The notes under the pieces were generated by a model, which saw nothing but the letters and a program-made list of their open reading frames with translations, searched no databases and was not told the origin of the DNA. Of a stretch of DNA of 64,000 nucleotides, positions 45,401 through 57,130 are shown piece by piece; within the stretch, counting starts at the first letter, position 1, and the number at the start of each line of letters is the position of its first letter. The translations under genes were made by a program, and so were the position numbers. Origin of the DNA: Campanula takesimana (Eukaryota > Streptophyta > Magnoliopsida > Asterales > Campanulaceae); contig JAOWBW010000162.1 in assembly GCA_026119855.1 (NCBI GenBank), positions 1,617,076 through 1,681,075 of the forward strand. Direction: 5' to 3'.

Positions 45401-48400
45401 TTCATGCATCATTACATATGAACTACCAGAACAAAGGAAAAGAAAAGGAGAGAGAGAGAGAGAGAGAAAAAAACACCACCAAAGCATATTACAAAACAGA
45501 ATAAATGAGTAGGGTGAGAATAAAACCCAGGCTGTGGGAAGCTCTGCTAAGGAAAAGAACTCAAAACTTTAAGCTCTTTCTCGAACTCCATAGATTCACT
45601 TACTCGATATTAAATTGGGTCATTGGCTTCTAGTAGTCATCGGTAAATAAATAAGAAATGGGAAGGTGAAAGAGAATAATAGAAATTAACGTGATCAATT
45701 TTGGCACGTAAAGAAAATACTCCCTGCATCCCAAAAAAAAAAACTGTCGCGTTTTCCAATTGTCAATCCAAAAAAATATTACCATTTCTCGAGAAGAAAA
45801 AAAAATTAGTGCAATTTTTTGAAGGTGCAAACAAGTAAAGCTACATCCTTAGAAAGTGTACAATGTACAACGCGACATTTTTTGTGGGACGAAGGGAGTA
45901 CACAAGACTGTGGTCCTTATATGATGTAGCCAAATAATTAAGTGCACGAACCGAAGAATGTTATCTTCAGCATCGATGAATTCTTTCTTATCTTCTTCTT
46001 CTTCTATGATTTCTTCTTCACTATCACTGGCAATTAGAGCTTCACCCCCATTTTGATCGTAATAAATTCTCCTTCGACCCAACACAGATTGATCTTCTGT
46101 CATTCTTTGATTCCTGGATTGTGGTTATAACAGAAAAGGATCAGGGCAGTCTCACATATGCTTCAATAAGATTTACAAAGAGCAACCTACTGACACAGAC
46201 ATTGGAGATGGTAGAACATACGATATGACAAGTTTAATTTTGCTTACTGCAAAGTACACAAATAAGATTTCTTCAGTCATATCAGTCATATCTGCACCTG
46301 CTCGGTAGCAAACAATTGACCTCTGTAGCAGCCAATTTGATTCATCAAAAATACATATCGATCAAATAGCCATGTGAAATCATTGAGCAAATTGATGAAA
46401 CTGGGAATTAAAAAGTAAGAGCCCTTGTTGCCCCTTACTGAAGTGCAAAGTACTTGAAGCACAAGAAAAATTGCAACTTTATGGTTCAGGAGTAGGAGAC
46501 ATTTGTGACACCTAGAGAGTAGTGCTAGTGCCAGAAAGATGCGCTTGAAAGACCCAAAGCTAGTACCATGTTCAAGATTTAAACCGACACGAAATGATAT
46601 AAAACCAAAGGCAGCAAAGGAGTTGATGCATCCACCTAATTTCTTTAGTCATTAAATGTAAAAGAATATATGACTTTGAGACAGAATTTGGGAAAAAGTG
46701 TCAAGTGCTCACACAAGCAGTTAAAAGGCTAATAAAATCAACAAGTCTGACACATTAGTGCTAATACCTCCTTAAACCATCAATATTCCATAAGGATTTC
46801 CTCTACAGCTACAAGAGTACAAGAAATAAGGAATTAATAAATATTTCTTTGAAAAAGAATGAGGATGAGAAACAGTTTATGCAGACTTCGTATCTATCAG
46901 TTTTGTAGCTGCAAGCAAATTCTAATACATGTGAATCAAATGAACGCAACGCAATCTCACCTATCCAAGAAAATCCATGTAGTATAGGGGGGTAATTTCT
47001 TTATTTCCGGAAGCTTGATAGGTCGAACAGCATTCTTGACTGCAATGCTGGATCCTAGAAGAACTGCTGAAGAGCCGTTTCCATCTTCGTGAGAACTGCT
47101 GCTATCATTATCATCGTTGCTTATATTAATACCATTTTGCATATCAATTGCATCATTCTGCCTCTTTGTCAGCATAACTACAGATTTATCATCATCACTG
47201 ATGTTTAAGTTTTTTCTTTCAATACACAATTTCTGTAGATTTTTAGTGACATCCCCCAATTTATGCCGATTCTCTTCCACTTTTTTCTGCAATAGAAGCA
47301 AAAAATACTGAAATATTACAGGACAGATTAAAAACCATATTCTCTATGAAATTTCAAGAGGTGAACCGTACCATGATATAGACACAGCGGTCAGCATCAA
47401 CTTGCTGTTTAATAGAGTCAATAACCAAAGAAATTTCAGGACATTCTGAATCCAGTTCTTGTGTTCCTGTAATCTGTATATATGTTCAGTACCTGAATAT
47501 AATTATGCTTTACCCAATAACTTGAAAATGTAAAGAGGCATAGAATCCATTTGGCAGTAATATGTTTGGAATCTAAGAGAGAAACTACGTATTTACACGA
47601 GAACAAATTAAATGGAAGAGAGCGCAATCAGAGACCCTGATAATAAAATAAACCAAAAACAAATAAATAAAGGTGAGAAGGCCATAATCAAGCAGCAGGG
47701 TGAAAAGGACTAGAGTTGAAAACAATTGAAGAATGCATAAATATTCGGGGATGAAAATGGATAAAAGCTAATCCTTGTTAACAAATTCTGTAAATACGAC
47801 TTTGTTAGACAAGATATCCTTAGATGATCCTACTGACTAGACAATTAATATTTAAATATTATATGCTAAGTACCCTTCATTTTTGGAGCTAGGAAAAACC
47901 AGTAACCACATGCACAATTCCAGAACCATAAAAGTGTAATATAATTCCTCCAGTCTCATTTGAATAGGAAGAAAGTTATCAGAGGCTACCTGATCTTTGT
48001 AAAGAGTGAAGCAGTTTTGTAAGTGTTCTTTAAGTTTATTCTCCTTAATATTCTTCTCTTTATCCCTGGTTACTATTCCCAACAGCCTGAATAATTTCTA
48101 GATCCAGAAAATCATGAACTTCACTCCTGTGTTTTCTTTCAAGACCCAAAAGTCTGGGATCAAATTTTTGAAACTACTACTCCCTCCATCCTTAAATGAG
48201 GTCCATTTTGCTATAATAATAAGAAGAAGAACAATAAAAATAAACTGTCCCCAGATAAGTGTTCATTTTCAAGGAAATCACTAAAAAGATTCATCTTTAG
48301 CAAATATCATTTTTCCAATGTATACTTGCAATGCTACAAGTCTGTAAGGTGGCGGCCGGATTCACCCTACCCATAGTGGGTGCATGATCACCCAATTACT

Positions 48401-48632
48401 TCCCACGTTTAATAGAAAAAATATTATATATACATCTTTTTTAATATAAATATATACTCCCTCCATCCCATAACAATGTGCAAACTTTTGAGAGTGCACG
48501 GGAATTAAAGAGTGAGTATATATATTCAAAAGTATTAGGAGAGAGAAAGGGATTGTGAGTATGATAAGTGGGGTAAAATTGCAAGTGGGGCCCACAATTT
48601 AAGTTTGTGAGTATGACAAGTTGAGTATAGGG

Positions 48633-48729
<97 letters not shown>

Positions 48730-48770
48730 TAATAAAAAAAAATAATAATAACAATAATAATAACAATAAC

Positions 48771-48802
<32 letters not shown>

Positions 48803-51800
48803 TAATAATAAAAATAAAAATAGCTTGCCACTATTGGAAAGTGTGACTTATCAATGGGACACAAAATGGCAAAGTATGCATATTGTTATAGGACAGAGGG
48901 AGTATACACAAAGTGCACTCATTAATCAAGTAACTTGCCTAGCTCAGTGGGTAAAATGTAAGGTTTTAAACCTTCTGGTCTTGGGTTCAAGCCCCACAGT
49001 TGACATTATTTTTATGTAGTGTAATTTGTTCCCCCAATTTGTATAACTCTTGGGAACGCCACTGATAGTAAGGGTATTTAACTATTTATATATAGTTACT
49101 ACTCCCTCTGTCCCGATTTAAGGTTCTTACTTTCCTTTTTAGTTTGTCCCAATTTAAGGTTCTTACTTTACTTTATTACCTAAAATGGAAAGTGGGACCC
49201 ACTTGTCATTCTCACAACAAAAACTCCCTACCCACTTTCTCTCTTACTTTACTTTCCACACTCACAACATTTACTTTTTCTTAATCTCCGTGTAAAGTCA
49301 AACTAAGAACCTTATAGTGGGACGGAGGGAGTACTAAAATTGCTTAGAAGTCAACTTTCCTAAATTTCACTCCAAAAATTTGGACACTCTTATAGGGATG
49401 GATGTAGTGAAACATGACTTTGAAAGTGACCATTTCTAATATTCCATCATCAAAGGGCTTAACCTTATTTCCACCATTTAAATCCAAAATATCCCAAGGA
49501 TCCACCATTTAAATCCAAAATATCCCAAGGACCATCCTCCCTGCCATTCCTATAAATCTGACTTCAAATGTTTCTATAGATGCAAAGTAAAAATCTCCTC
49601 GACGAACAAATATATCACTACGTTCTCGTGTAAGAGGCCTGTTTACTTTCAACAATGATGGTCGAGCTAGTAGACACACAAAAAAAAAAAAAAAAAAAAA
49701 AAACACAATAACTTCATGTGCTTTATATTTTTTTAGTATAATCTTCATTAGCTAAAACACATTTATGTTATCCCCTCTGAAATTAATCACCAATTTAGGA
49801 AACATTAAGCCACTAGTAGTTGACTGCTGCAACTAGCAAGATGAGGCAAAACCAAAATCTGCACTATCCAATAAATTGCAGCAGCAACTTTCCATCTATA
49901 CAGCCTACTATATAATACATACTCCCTCCGTTTCATGTCACTTGAGACTTATTTCCTTTTTGGTCCGTTCCACATCACTTAAGACTGCCCAAAATGGTAA
50001 AGAATCTTTACTATTTTTCCCACTCATTCTCTCTCCTACTTTACTTTTACACTCACAACACCAATCAACTTACTATTTCTCCCACTCATTCTCTCTCCTA
50101 TTTAATTTTTCATACTCACAAACACCTCCTCCCACTATTTCTCTCTCTTACTTTTCCTTAATTTGTGTGCCAAAATTTTTGGTCTCAAGTCACATGAAAC
50201 GGAGGGAGTAGATAATAAGAATTCAACTAAGCAAATGTGAACTCTAAATTTCCGGCACTCGAGCTCAAAGAAAATCATATAAGTGTATATATGGAAAGTT
50301 GGAAACTCCTAAATAGCTAAGCATTTGTCAACTACGTACTCCAACCCATTCCAGTCAACATTCCACAAAGCATATTATCAATGATATTCTTTACTATCTT
50401 TGCAAGTAACCATTTATGAAAATCATTTATTTCATTTCTACGACAAGCTAACATGTGCCGTTAAGGCATATGACAAGATAATTCACATAGAAGTACTATC
50501 ACTTAGAATTTAACCTTTGCCCTAACGGCACATGGCACCTGTAAGCTTAAAAATCATTATTGAATTGCAAGCATAATTTAAAAAAGAAAATTGTCCCATG
50601 TACTGTTTGTTGCCATCATTTGAACCCCTATACTATCTTTCCCCCCAAACTTGACCAGCAAATTATCGTGAATTACCAAAATAAACCTAATTCAAACGCT
50701 GGTTAGTTTTTTAATATGCTTAACCAATTTGAAACTACAACAAAGGGAATTAGTCAACCTAACAAGGTGAATTCCACCTTGTTAATAAACCCATATCGAA
50801 AATGCAATTGATCAACACCAATTGTTAGAATGGCATATTAACAAAATAGGCCCTATTAAAAATTTATAACTTAGACCCTCTAGTTCCAAACAATACAACC
50901 ATTAAAAATGCTGTTTGAGATTTGGGATTATTTTGATCATTCACTATAGTAATGCTGGTTAAGTTTGTGGAAACAATAATACAAGGGTTCAAATGATGGC
51001 GAGCTAACAGTATGTGGGTCAATTTGGCAATTTAATCTTTGGAAATGGACTCCGTGAGTGCAATGTCCAAAAGAGAAATTAACAACCTTATTCAATTTAT
51101 ATGGAAAAATTAACATGCACCATTAGGGTAACATAAAAATCCTTAAAATGGAATAACGTTTATAGGTTTCAACAAATTCACGATTAAATATTAGTAGGCA
51201 TTTAATCTTATGGCTGTAGGGCACAAGCAAGCCCAAAAATATCACCAGAACTTGCAAACTCAAATTTTCAATGTGACTAATGACTATTAAAATGAGCAGG
51301 TTTCGAAATCCTCCTCCATCTACTAAAACACTACTCCCTCTGCCCCTAAATGAATGTCCCAAAAACAAAAATTTGCTCTTGATCAAGAGCAAATTTGTAA
51401 TTGTTTTGGACATTCATTTAAGGACAGAGGGGGTAATAATTATCCTAGAAGCACATTATATCAATCCAGCAAGACATATTCTAAAGCAAAACTCTTAAAT
51501 TGCAATGTAGCCACAAATATGTAATCTCTCTCCCAAAAACAAGACTCTTAAAGTGCAATGTAGCCACAAATATGTAATCTCTCTCCCCAATTATAGCAAT
51601 AATATGCATACCAAAGAAAATCATGTATCAACCAAAATTATATATATTTGCGTATCCTGTGAAGCTACTTAATAACTAGAATGTGTGTGTGTGTGTGCGC
51701 CTGAATAAGAGAATCGGGTTGACAATGACATTTTAATAAAATCAAAAGTCCACGATGAATACCTGAGGTCCATCTGAAGGACCCGATCTGGTAGGAACGG

Positions 51801-51834
51801 CGGAAGGGGGAGGGGAGACCTTTGACCGTGCCAT
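38047..51834 (-). CDS. CLF: CURLY LEAF-like histone H3K27 methyltransferase, 17 exons
   Basis: This is the catalytic E(z) subunit of a plant Polycomb repressive complex 2. Minus-strand exons: 51834-51763, 47473-47372, 47286-46961, 46113-45952, 45353-45269, 44859-44713, 44615-44568, 44478-44407, 44169-43457, 42383-42230, 42126-41906, 41785-41654, 41547-41457, 40937-40890, 40815-40687, 40571-40494, 38241-38047. All are GT-AG, in phase, 924 residues (Arabidopsis CLF is about 900, also 17 exons). In order: an N-terminal region with RPIKLPEIKKLPPYTTW (about 155), an acidic stretch SDSEEEIIEEEED (about 197), a Cys-containing FCRRCLVFDCKLHGC segment, a basic Ser-rich linker (about 350-550), GVEIFGRNSCLIARNLMNG, a CXC domain (about 655-750), then SET with GWGAFLK, EYLGEYTGELISHREADKRG, FANHSPDPNC and GEELFYDYRYE. 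Catalytic-core residues look intact. CLF rather than SWN/MEA is inferred from the C-terminal tail. Confidence 0.95.
38512..38660. mobile_element. Degraded Stowaway in CLF intron 16
   Basis: CTGCCTCCATCCTAGAACAA is at the left; GACTCTTATTTTAAAACAGAGGGAG is the approximate right end. Confidence 0.5.
39390..39457. repeat. (CT)n(AT)n microsatellite
   Basis: (CT)n at 39391-39430 runs into (TA)n at 39434-39456, directly before the Stowaway. Confidence 0.95.
39460..39729. mobile_element. Stowaway MITE in CLF intron 16
   Basis: CTCCCTCCGTCTCATTTTAA pairs with TTAAAATGGGACGGAGGGAG; the right flank is TA. Confidence 0.88.
42968..43072. mobile_element. Hairpin MITE with GGTGCTCGGACTC ends, CLF intron 9
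   Basis: GGTGCTCGGACTCTTTGGTT at the left and AACCAAAGAGTCCGAGCACC at the right are perfect inverted repeats. The stem continues CACCCCGCC against GGCGGGGTA, and GTGTCGAC against GTCCGACAC. The family with GCTCGGACTC ends is widespread in eudicots. Confidence 0.8.
43083..43180 (-). repeat. SINE fragment
   Basis: AAAGGGCAGCCCGGTGCACG and GGTCCGGGGAAGGGTCC are the signature of a common plant SINE family, read here from its internal/5' side. It lies in CLF intron 9. Confidence 0.6.
44973..45229. mobile_element. Stowaway MITE in CLF intron 5
   Basis: CTCCCTCTGCCCCATAAAGA pairs with TCTTTATGGGTAGGAGGGAG; TA flanks. It begins about 115 bp upstream (genomic right) of exon 6. Confidence 0.85.
45718..45900. 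mobile_element. Stowaway MITE in CLF intron 4
   Basis: CTCCCTGCATCCCAAAAAAA pairs with TTTTTTGTGGGACGAAGGGAG; TA flanks. Confidence 0.85.
48455..48904. mobile_element. Stowaway MITE expanded by an (AAT)n microsatellite
   Basis: CTCCCTCCATCCCATAACAA pairs with TTGTTATAGGACAGAGGGAG, TA flanks. The interior from 48632 to about 48820 is almost entirely (TAA)n with interruptions, nearly doubling the element. Confidence 0.88.
48935..49060 (+). repeat. tRNA-derived SINE
   Basis: TTGCCTAGCTCAGTGGGTAA (A box) and CTTGGGTTCAAGCCCCAC (B box) lie about 35 bp apart, as in a tRNA head. An unrelated tail ends near CTCTTGGGAACGCCACTG. There is no intact cloverleaf. It adjoins the Stowaway in CLF intron 1. 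Confidence 0.6.
49100..49333. mobile_element. Stowaway MITE in CLF intron 1
   Basis: CTCCCTCTGTCCCGATTTAA pairs with CCTTATAGTGGGACGGAGGGAG; TA flanks. Confidence 0.9.
49920..50210. mobile_element. Stowaway MITE in CLF intron 1
   Basis: CTCCCTCCGTTTCATGTCAC pairs with TGACATGAAACGGAGGGAG-like CACATGAAACGGAGGGAG; TA flanks. Confidence 0.9.
51332..51435. mobile_element. Minimal Stowaway, full-length hairpin
   Basis: A 104-bp element is almost entirely palindromic: CTCCCTCTGCCCCTAAATGA to TCATTTAAGGACAGAGGGGG, with AATTTGCTCTTGATCAAGAG at the centre. TA flanks. Confidence 0.88.
51763..51834 (-). CDS. CLF: CLF proximal first exon (exon 1a)
   Basis: The 24 codons from the ATG at 51834 read MARSKVSPPPSAVP and end ...SDGPQ before a GT donor (CTCAG/GTATTC). 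Phase 0 joins exon 2 at 47473. The 5' flank to about 52010 resembles the flank of the distal copy at 55055 (both contain a TGAACCCTAGATTG or TGAAACCCTAGATTG block about 140-150 bp upstream of the ATG). Confidence 0.85.
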
Positions 51835-51835
51835 T

Positions 51836-54045
51836 GTTTCCAGATGAGCCCGTGAGGCGGCTTTAGGAAGCTTGAATCAGCAATGGAGTACAGGAAGATA
51901 TTGGATTCATACAGAAATGAAGTGTAAATGGACAGGGAAATTTGGAGGGGTAGCGGCACGGTTTTGAACCCTAGATTGGGAAATTTGGGAAAGGGGCGAG
52001 CAAAGTTTTTAGTCTTTTGGGTCGCTTTGATGATGATTTACTTAAGATAGGACAGATCATATAAAGATGATGGCAGCGGCCATATCCATATGTGGATGGC
52101 ATAAATGTGAATTAGGCTTTAAGCGAAAGGCAAAACTTTGAGTGGAATCATGATACGTGTCTTAACATTAATGATTATTTTGGGACATGGAGTGTTAACC
52201 ACAGTCAAATATACCGATTAGAGTTATGTTTCTCTTTGTTAATTTCATCGTTAAAGTGTTAACCACGGTCAAACATACCAATTCGAGTAATATTTTCTTT
52301 GTTAATCTCCTCATAAAATCGCTATTTTTCTACTTGTAACTTTATTTATTTCAAAACTGTAAAGACACAACTGATTTGGTATCAGGTCTACAATAAAACT
52401 CCGATAGAGCAAGACAAACAGAACAGATAAATTTACGATCCAAGCACTCATTCTGAATTTGACTCAAAGGCTAAATATATAATATGAACCCAACCTAACA
52501 GCTGAAACACTTAAGATCGAAGTAGCAGTAGATATCCAAATTAAATTATAGGTCCCTCTCATTGTGGCAAGGCATGTAGTGGGTGACAAATGACTTCACC
52601 TAACCTCTGGGTATCACAAATCAGATGTTTAGCCACAGATTGGATTGAGAAACAAATGAACAAAAATTCAAATAAAAATGAACTTGTGGGCATCAAATAG
52701 CTGTTTACAAAGCAAACTTATTGAGCTTAAGAGTTCAGCACAAATTCACACCTTACAATTCCAAATTTTGGTTAATTCGTTGATACTGTTTAATTTAGAT
52801 ACCCATATTTAGCAGGTCAGTGAATTCTAGACATTTATGGATTTGATAGACATGGAATCCAGCAGATTTCATGAGCTTCACTATGAAGTAAGACTATCTA
52901 TTTGACGTAATAAATCTATTAAATTACATATTTAAGGCGGTAAATATGTACATTAGTTTCTACCATTTTTACATTCATAGTTAAATTCGGAAAACACACT
53001 TTCCACATGAAGAGGTGAGAACCATGAAAGCATAATAATTCCTTCAAGTGCTATTCAACAAAGAACTAAGTCTTCAGGAGTAGCCTAAAGTCCTAAACCT
53101 CGTAAACAGAGAAGCAGTGCTGAAGGTTCTCTTTATATTGAATCTACTTTTTTTTTTTTTTTTTGCCTTTTTATGCCAAGTCATTATTCATAACATCTAA
53201 AGAAATTTCTAGCTCCAGGCCATTTATAATCCTTCACTAAAAACAAGATTTTAATCTTATAAAGCTACCATTTAAATCCTTAATCTCATGATGACCAGCC
53301 TCTTTATCATCCTCTAAATGCATACCTCATGTGATTCCTCTAGAAACCAATTAAGTGTCTTCCACTTGAGCATAAAACATATCACTACTCCCTTGTTCAA
53401 GGAGGCCTACTTCTTATAACGATGTTCAAGTTAGGGGAACCACGAGCGTAATAATACAATTGACCTATTTCAGAAACAAATTCATTTATGTTGTGACATG
53501 ATTTAAATTGTTCTGGTTTTTCCTAAATCTACTTATTAATATTCATTCCAAACCAGGTTCCGAGTGCAAGGATATTAATCACCAATTCAGGAAATATTAC
53601 TCCAGTCATTAGTCCAAATCTTACTTCTTTTAGGTTAGCATTAAATGTAGGCTAAAAACATCTAATAAGTATCCAACTTTGTAAACCATTTGATTGCCTT
53701 CTTAGCCAGCTATGCAGAGAAAAACCACAGTCGGCACTAGCAAACACTAGCAAATAAATTCAATCAGTAAATTTCTATAAATACGATCTCAGATACATTA
53801 AACAAATACTAAAAATTAATTAAGCAAACGAGAAGTTCTAAATTTCTTAATATCAAGTCTTATAATTTCCATCATTTCCGATGGAGCCAAAGACTCACTA
53901 TTTTTTGGCTTGGGAATATGATGGAATAAAGCAAAATGGGTCACTAAACTGTCTGCGCTTCTTTATGATGAAGCAGCAGTCAGTCCATGCAATTTTCGAC
54001 GCAATTTTCATCATGGGTCATCTGGAAACAGCCTCTTTGTGCTTT
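51836..54045. other. Sequence between the two CLF first exons, left part
   Basis: AT-rich sequence with the exon 1a promoter at its left edge. No gene or clear transposon was seen between 52100 and 54040; a poly-T run lies at 53148-53164. Confidence 0.5.
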
Positions 54046-54140
54046 AATACAGGGGCAAGGCTGCGTACATCCGACCCCCCCTTACCCCACCATAGGTGGG
54101 AGCCTTTGCGGCACTGGGGTAATGTTGTTGTTGTTGTATC
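54046..54140 (+). repeat. SINE 3' fragment
   Basis: AGGGGCAAGGCTGCGTACAT, then GGTGGGAGCC, GGCACTGGGGTAATG and a TTG repeat, is the 3' half of a common plant SINE, here between the two CLF first exons. Confidence 0.6.
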
Positions 54141-55054
54141 AAGTCTTATAAAGGAGTTCGAGCATAAATATAGGATAGGTGTGACAACTCTTAAAATAGC
54201 TGGGCCTTTGTAGACAACGTATCCTCTGATACCACAGCACTAATACATATTCAAAGTCCAGTTTTCTAGAAGATGCTTTGCTTTACTACTCTTGCAAGTA
54301 GCCAGATATTACTGCTTTTTTTGTTTGTATGACAAAAGCTAACTTGAGTCCTTATTCTTGAGGGTCTGTGATAGCAGATTCTTAATATACAGTAACTTTC
54401 AGAAACTTCATTAAGTTTACAAGTTTCAACGCCAATAGGGCGATTATCTACTACTTAAAGGTGTTTAACAGGGGCGCATGTAAGTTTGAAACCCTCATCA
54501 AAATTGCAAGTTCAACTTTCAGTGAGACTTTTATATGGAACATCTCGAACAGGAAATAAGACTTTGGAAAGAACGGAGGGTATCAAATCATACAGTTTCA
54601 ACTATCCAGCAAAAATATCATAAAAAGTAGCTTCATGACCCTATCATACCATACATTTGCCACCTGACAATAAAATCATGTATCAACCAAAATTCTACAA
54701 ATGAATTTTCTGAATATCAATGTGTGAGAAGGGAATGTATCTTATGTGAACTTGAGAGTGTCTCTGTGCATATACAGAGTAATGCTACTACAGCAAAATG
54801 TGAATTTCCTGTCGCAAAATGTGGCATCAGAAATGTTATGTCAGCTATACTTTTAGCACACTCAATCACAAATGCAATGACATACCAAATGTCACTTCAT
54901 CTCGTTGACATTAATTTACAAGTTAAGTTTAAAGTAGAGCCAACATGACAATTCAGTTGTCACAATACACAAAATTTGGTGACTTGGTTTGATTACAGTG
55001 ACATTACTTTGAATAATATTCAAAATTTTCCCGGCATTGGTGGAATCCGTGTAC

Positions 55055-55126
55055 CTGAGGTCCGTTTGAAGGCTCCGATCTGGGAAGAGCATCGGAAGAG
55101 GAAGGTGAGACCTTGGTCGACGCCAT
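55055..55126 (-). CDS. CLF distal first exon copy (exon 1b)
   Basis: The 24 codons from the ATG at 55126 read MASTKVSPSSSDALPRSEPS and end in NGPQ before a GT donor (CTCAG/GTACAC). The reading length, phase and 14 of 24 residues match exon 1a at 51763-51834, 3.3 kb away. It could be an alternative first exon of the CLF-like gene (splicing over exon 1a to 47473), the ancestral first exon, or a relic. No other exon of a separate gene is found beside it. Confidence 0.7.
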
Positions 55127-55439
55127 TGCCGGCGGCTGAGCTTGTGAGCCAGTGAGAAGCTCGAATCGGCAATGAAGGACCGAGGAAAGATCTGATTCAT
55201 ACAATATTTTGGCGGGCGGGAGGATTTGAAACCCTAGATTGTGAAATATGGGACGGTAGGGGACCGACACCGGCGCTTTTTGGACTTCTGCGACGCTTTT
55301 GAAGAGAAAATCTCTTTCATTATTTTACTCCGTATTAGGTAGTAGATTAATGAAGATGATGATGGTAAGTTGGTAACGGCCGTTTGCGTGTAGGGGTTAA
55401 AGATGTAAATTTGGACTTTGACCGGGAGGTACAAATTTT

Positions 55440-56850
55440 GAGCGGAATAATTAAACGTGGCTTTTCATTTTTTGAATGAGTGCTGCTATATACACCCTTT
55501 CTTTTTCTTATGAGTACACTCGTTATTAAATACACCACCCAATTCTTGTGCCCTTTACATTACAAAGACACTTCCCATTTAGTGTTCTTCCTCTTCTACC
55601 CCTCTCGTCTCTCCCTCCTCCTTCTCCTCCTTTTCTCGACCTCTTCCTTCCCCATTTCTCCTAGTAATGTTGAGAGTGGTAGTGGTAATTACTGTCCTGA
55701 CAAATGGTAACAAAAGACATAGTTTAGGTGGGCCTGACATAGCATACTGTGCGACTATGTGTGGAATTCCCCTCCTTTGATATTGCGAATGGAGTCTTGT
55801 AAGTTATCTTGATATTAACGATTATGAGTATGCCCTGTGGGTGAATCGCGACGGTTGGTACAAACTTTCGCTAAATGGACGATGGGAGACACTAGTAGCG
55901 TGGTCATTGGTTTGAGGGGAGGATTGTTATGGTGTCAACCCAAAATCTCACATCGGCAATTTAGCAAATAATTGTCTGGTATATAAAAGCACTCACCCAT
56001 TACATTAGTATGAGGTCGTCTTAGAGTTTTAAAACAAATCCATACGATTTGGTCCTAAAGCGAACAATACCATACTAATGTGGAGAGTGGTGGGGTGGTC
56101 GCGATTTCAACAATTTTGACACTACCAAGCTTATGTGTCTCATAATACCTGCCTATAACATTGACCCCACTAAAATCTAGCCCACTTGTGATGATTACAA
56201 AGCTGTCATCAACGTTCCTAATGGCATCTCCAAACTTTCTTGACCTCCATGTAACAGTTGCCGGACTTTATGCCTCTAGTACGGTGTTTGGTCGACTTGT
56301 TGTCAACAACATGTATCGTGTTTGACTGAACATGAAGATTGTTTAGTTTACACATAGTACTTCTCGATCGAACATCCTTATGTCGACCCCTGTTTTCATC
56401 CCTTGTGTTATATGTAGCATTTCCTAAATAAATCATTTATTTCTTACAACTCAAACTCAGTCACTTAGGGAGGAAACATATCAGAGTTCTTCTAATCACT
56501 TGACGTAACGAATGAAAACAAATCAAGAATTGCTAATTATTAAGTATAACGGGTTCTTGTTCCCGTGTTCAAATAAAAGTCAAGAGCACTCTTCACTATG
56601 GTATGTTCTTTTTTTTAGTTTTGAGAATTGAAAAATCATGGGGATTTAGGTATCGTCGCTATTGTTGGTGGTTGGTGGTGACACGGTGCACAGTGAACTA
56701 ACTAGAAATGGGTATAGTGAATTCGTAGACCTGAAGTTCAATTGGCTAGGGTGCCCCAGAACTTTTAAGAACTAGAGTGAGATTAAGTTATGGGTAGAAA
56801 TTGGTTACAAAAATATATAAACGGGTAATTAAAACCAAAGTTTAAGTAAA
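55440..56850. other. Upstream of CLF: decayed retroelement-like sequence
   Basis: AAAATCTCACATCGGCAATT, GTATATAAAAGCACTCACCC and AACAATACCATACTAATGTGG (about 55940-56080) resemble promoter parts of plant LTR elements. Ends could not be found. No gene is visible. Confidence 0.4.
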
Positions 56851-56864
56851 GATTTGACCTAAGG

Positions 56865-56945
56865 CCTCTTGGCCCAATGGTATCTGGGTGTCTACGTAAG
56901 GCTTCCATATATTGAAGGTCTCAAGTTCGACTTTCTCTAAGAGCG
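56865..56945 (+). repeat. tRNA-derived SINE head
   Basis: CTTGGCCCAATGGTATCTGG (A-box-like) and GGTCTCAAGTTCGACTTTC (B-box-like) are spaced as in a tRNA gene, but no intact acceptor stem is present. Confidence 0.5.
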
Positions 56946-56994
56946 GAGTTGAAAACTTGTGTTACTGTGGCCCATAGAGGTAGTTTGTGGCATC

Positions 56995-57130
56995 TATAGG
57001 TAATCGTTTAGATGGCGCGGGACATCTATGGCAAGAGGTCTACCAGACAGCCGATCGTTCAGATGGCGGAGAACGTCCATGGCAAGAGGTCTACCAGATG
57101 GTGCAAGGTCCTCTATGGCAAGAGGACTAC
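56995..57130. repeat. Short tandem repeat, ~55-bp unit
   Basis: ATGGCAAGAGGTCTACCAGA recurs at about 57027 and 57079 with a diverged third copy (CTATGGCAAGAGGACTAC). It is downstream of the SINE head and probably transposon interior. Confidence 0.65.

Larger units (their letters stand above)
47474..51762 (-). other. CLF intron 1 (from proximal first exon)
   Basis: At 4.3 kb this is the longest intron of the gene when the proximal exon 1 is used (7.6 kb from the distal one). It holds four Stowaways, a long (AAT)n, a SINE and two short tandem duplications (near 49470-49532 and 51487-51585). The Polycomb gene's long introns are otherwise repeat-poor unique sequence. Confidence 0.75.

Noticed and set aside
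48599..48864. Long open frames encoding runs of Ile, Asn or Leu
   Set aside because: They are translations of the (AAT)n microsatellite in different frames, with no start context or homology.
48935..49010. Functional tRNA gene
   Set aside because: A and B boxes are present but no acceptor stem pairs and the 3' side runs into unrelated sequence; a SINE fits better.
53881..54213. 110-codon ORF between the CLF first exons
   Set aside because: It runs through a SINE 3' end and a TTG repeat; no support as a gene.
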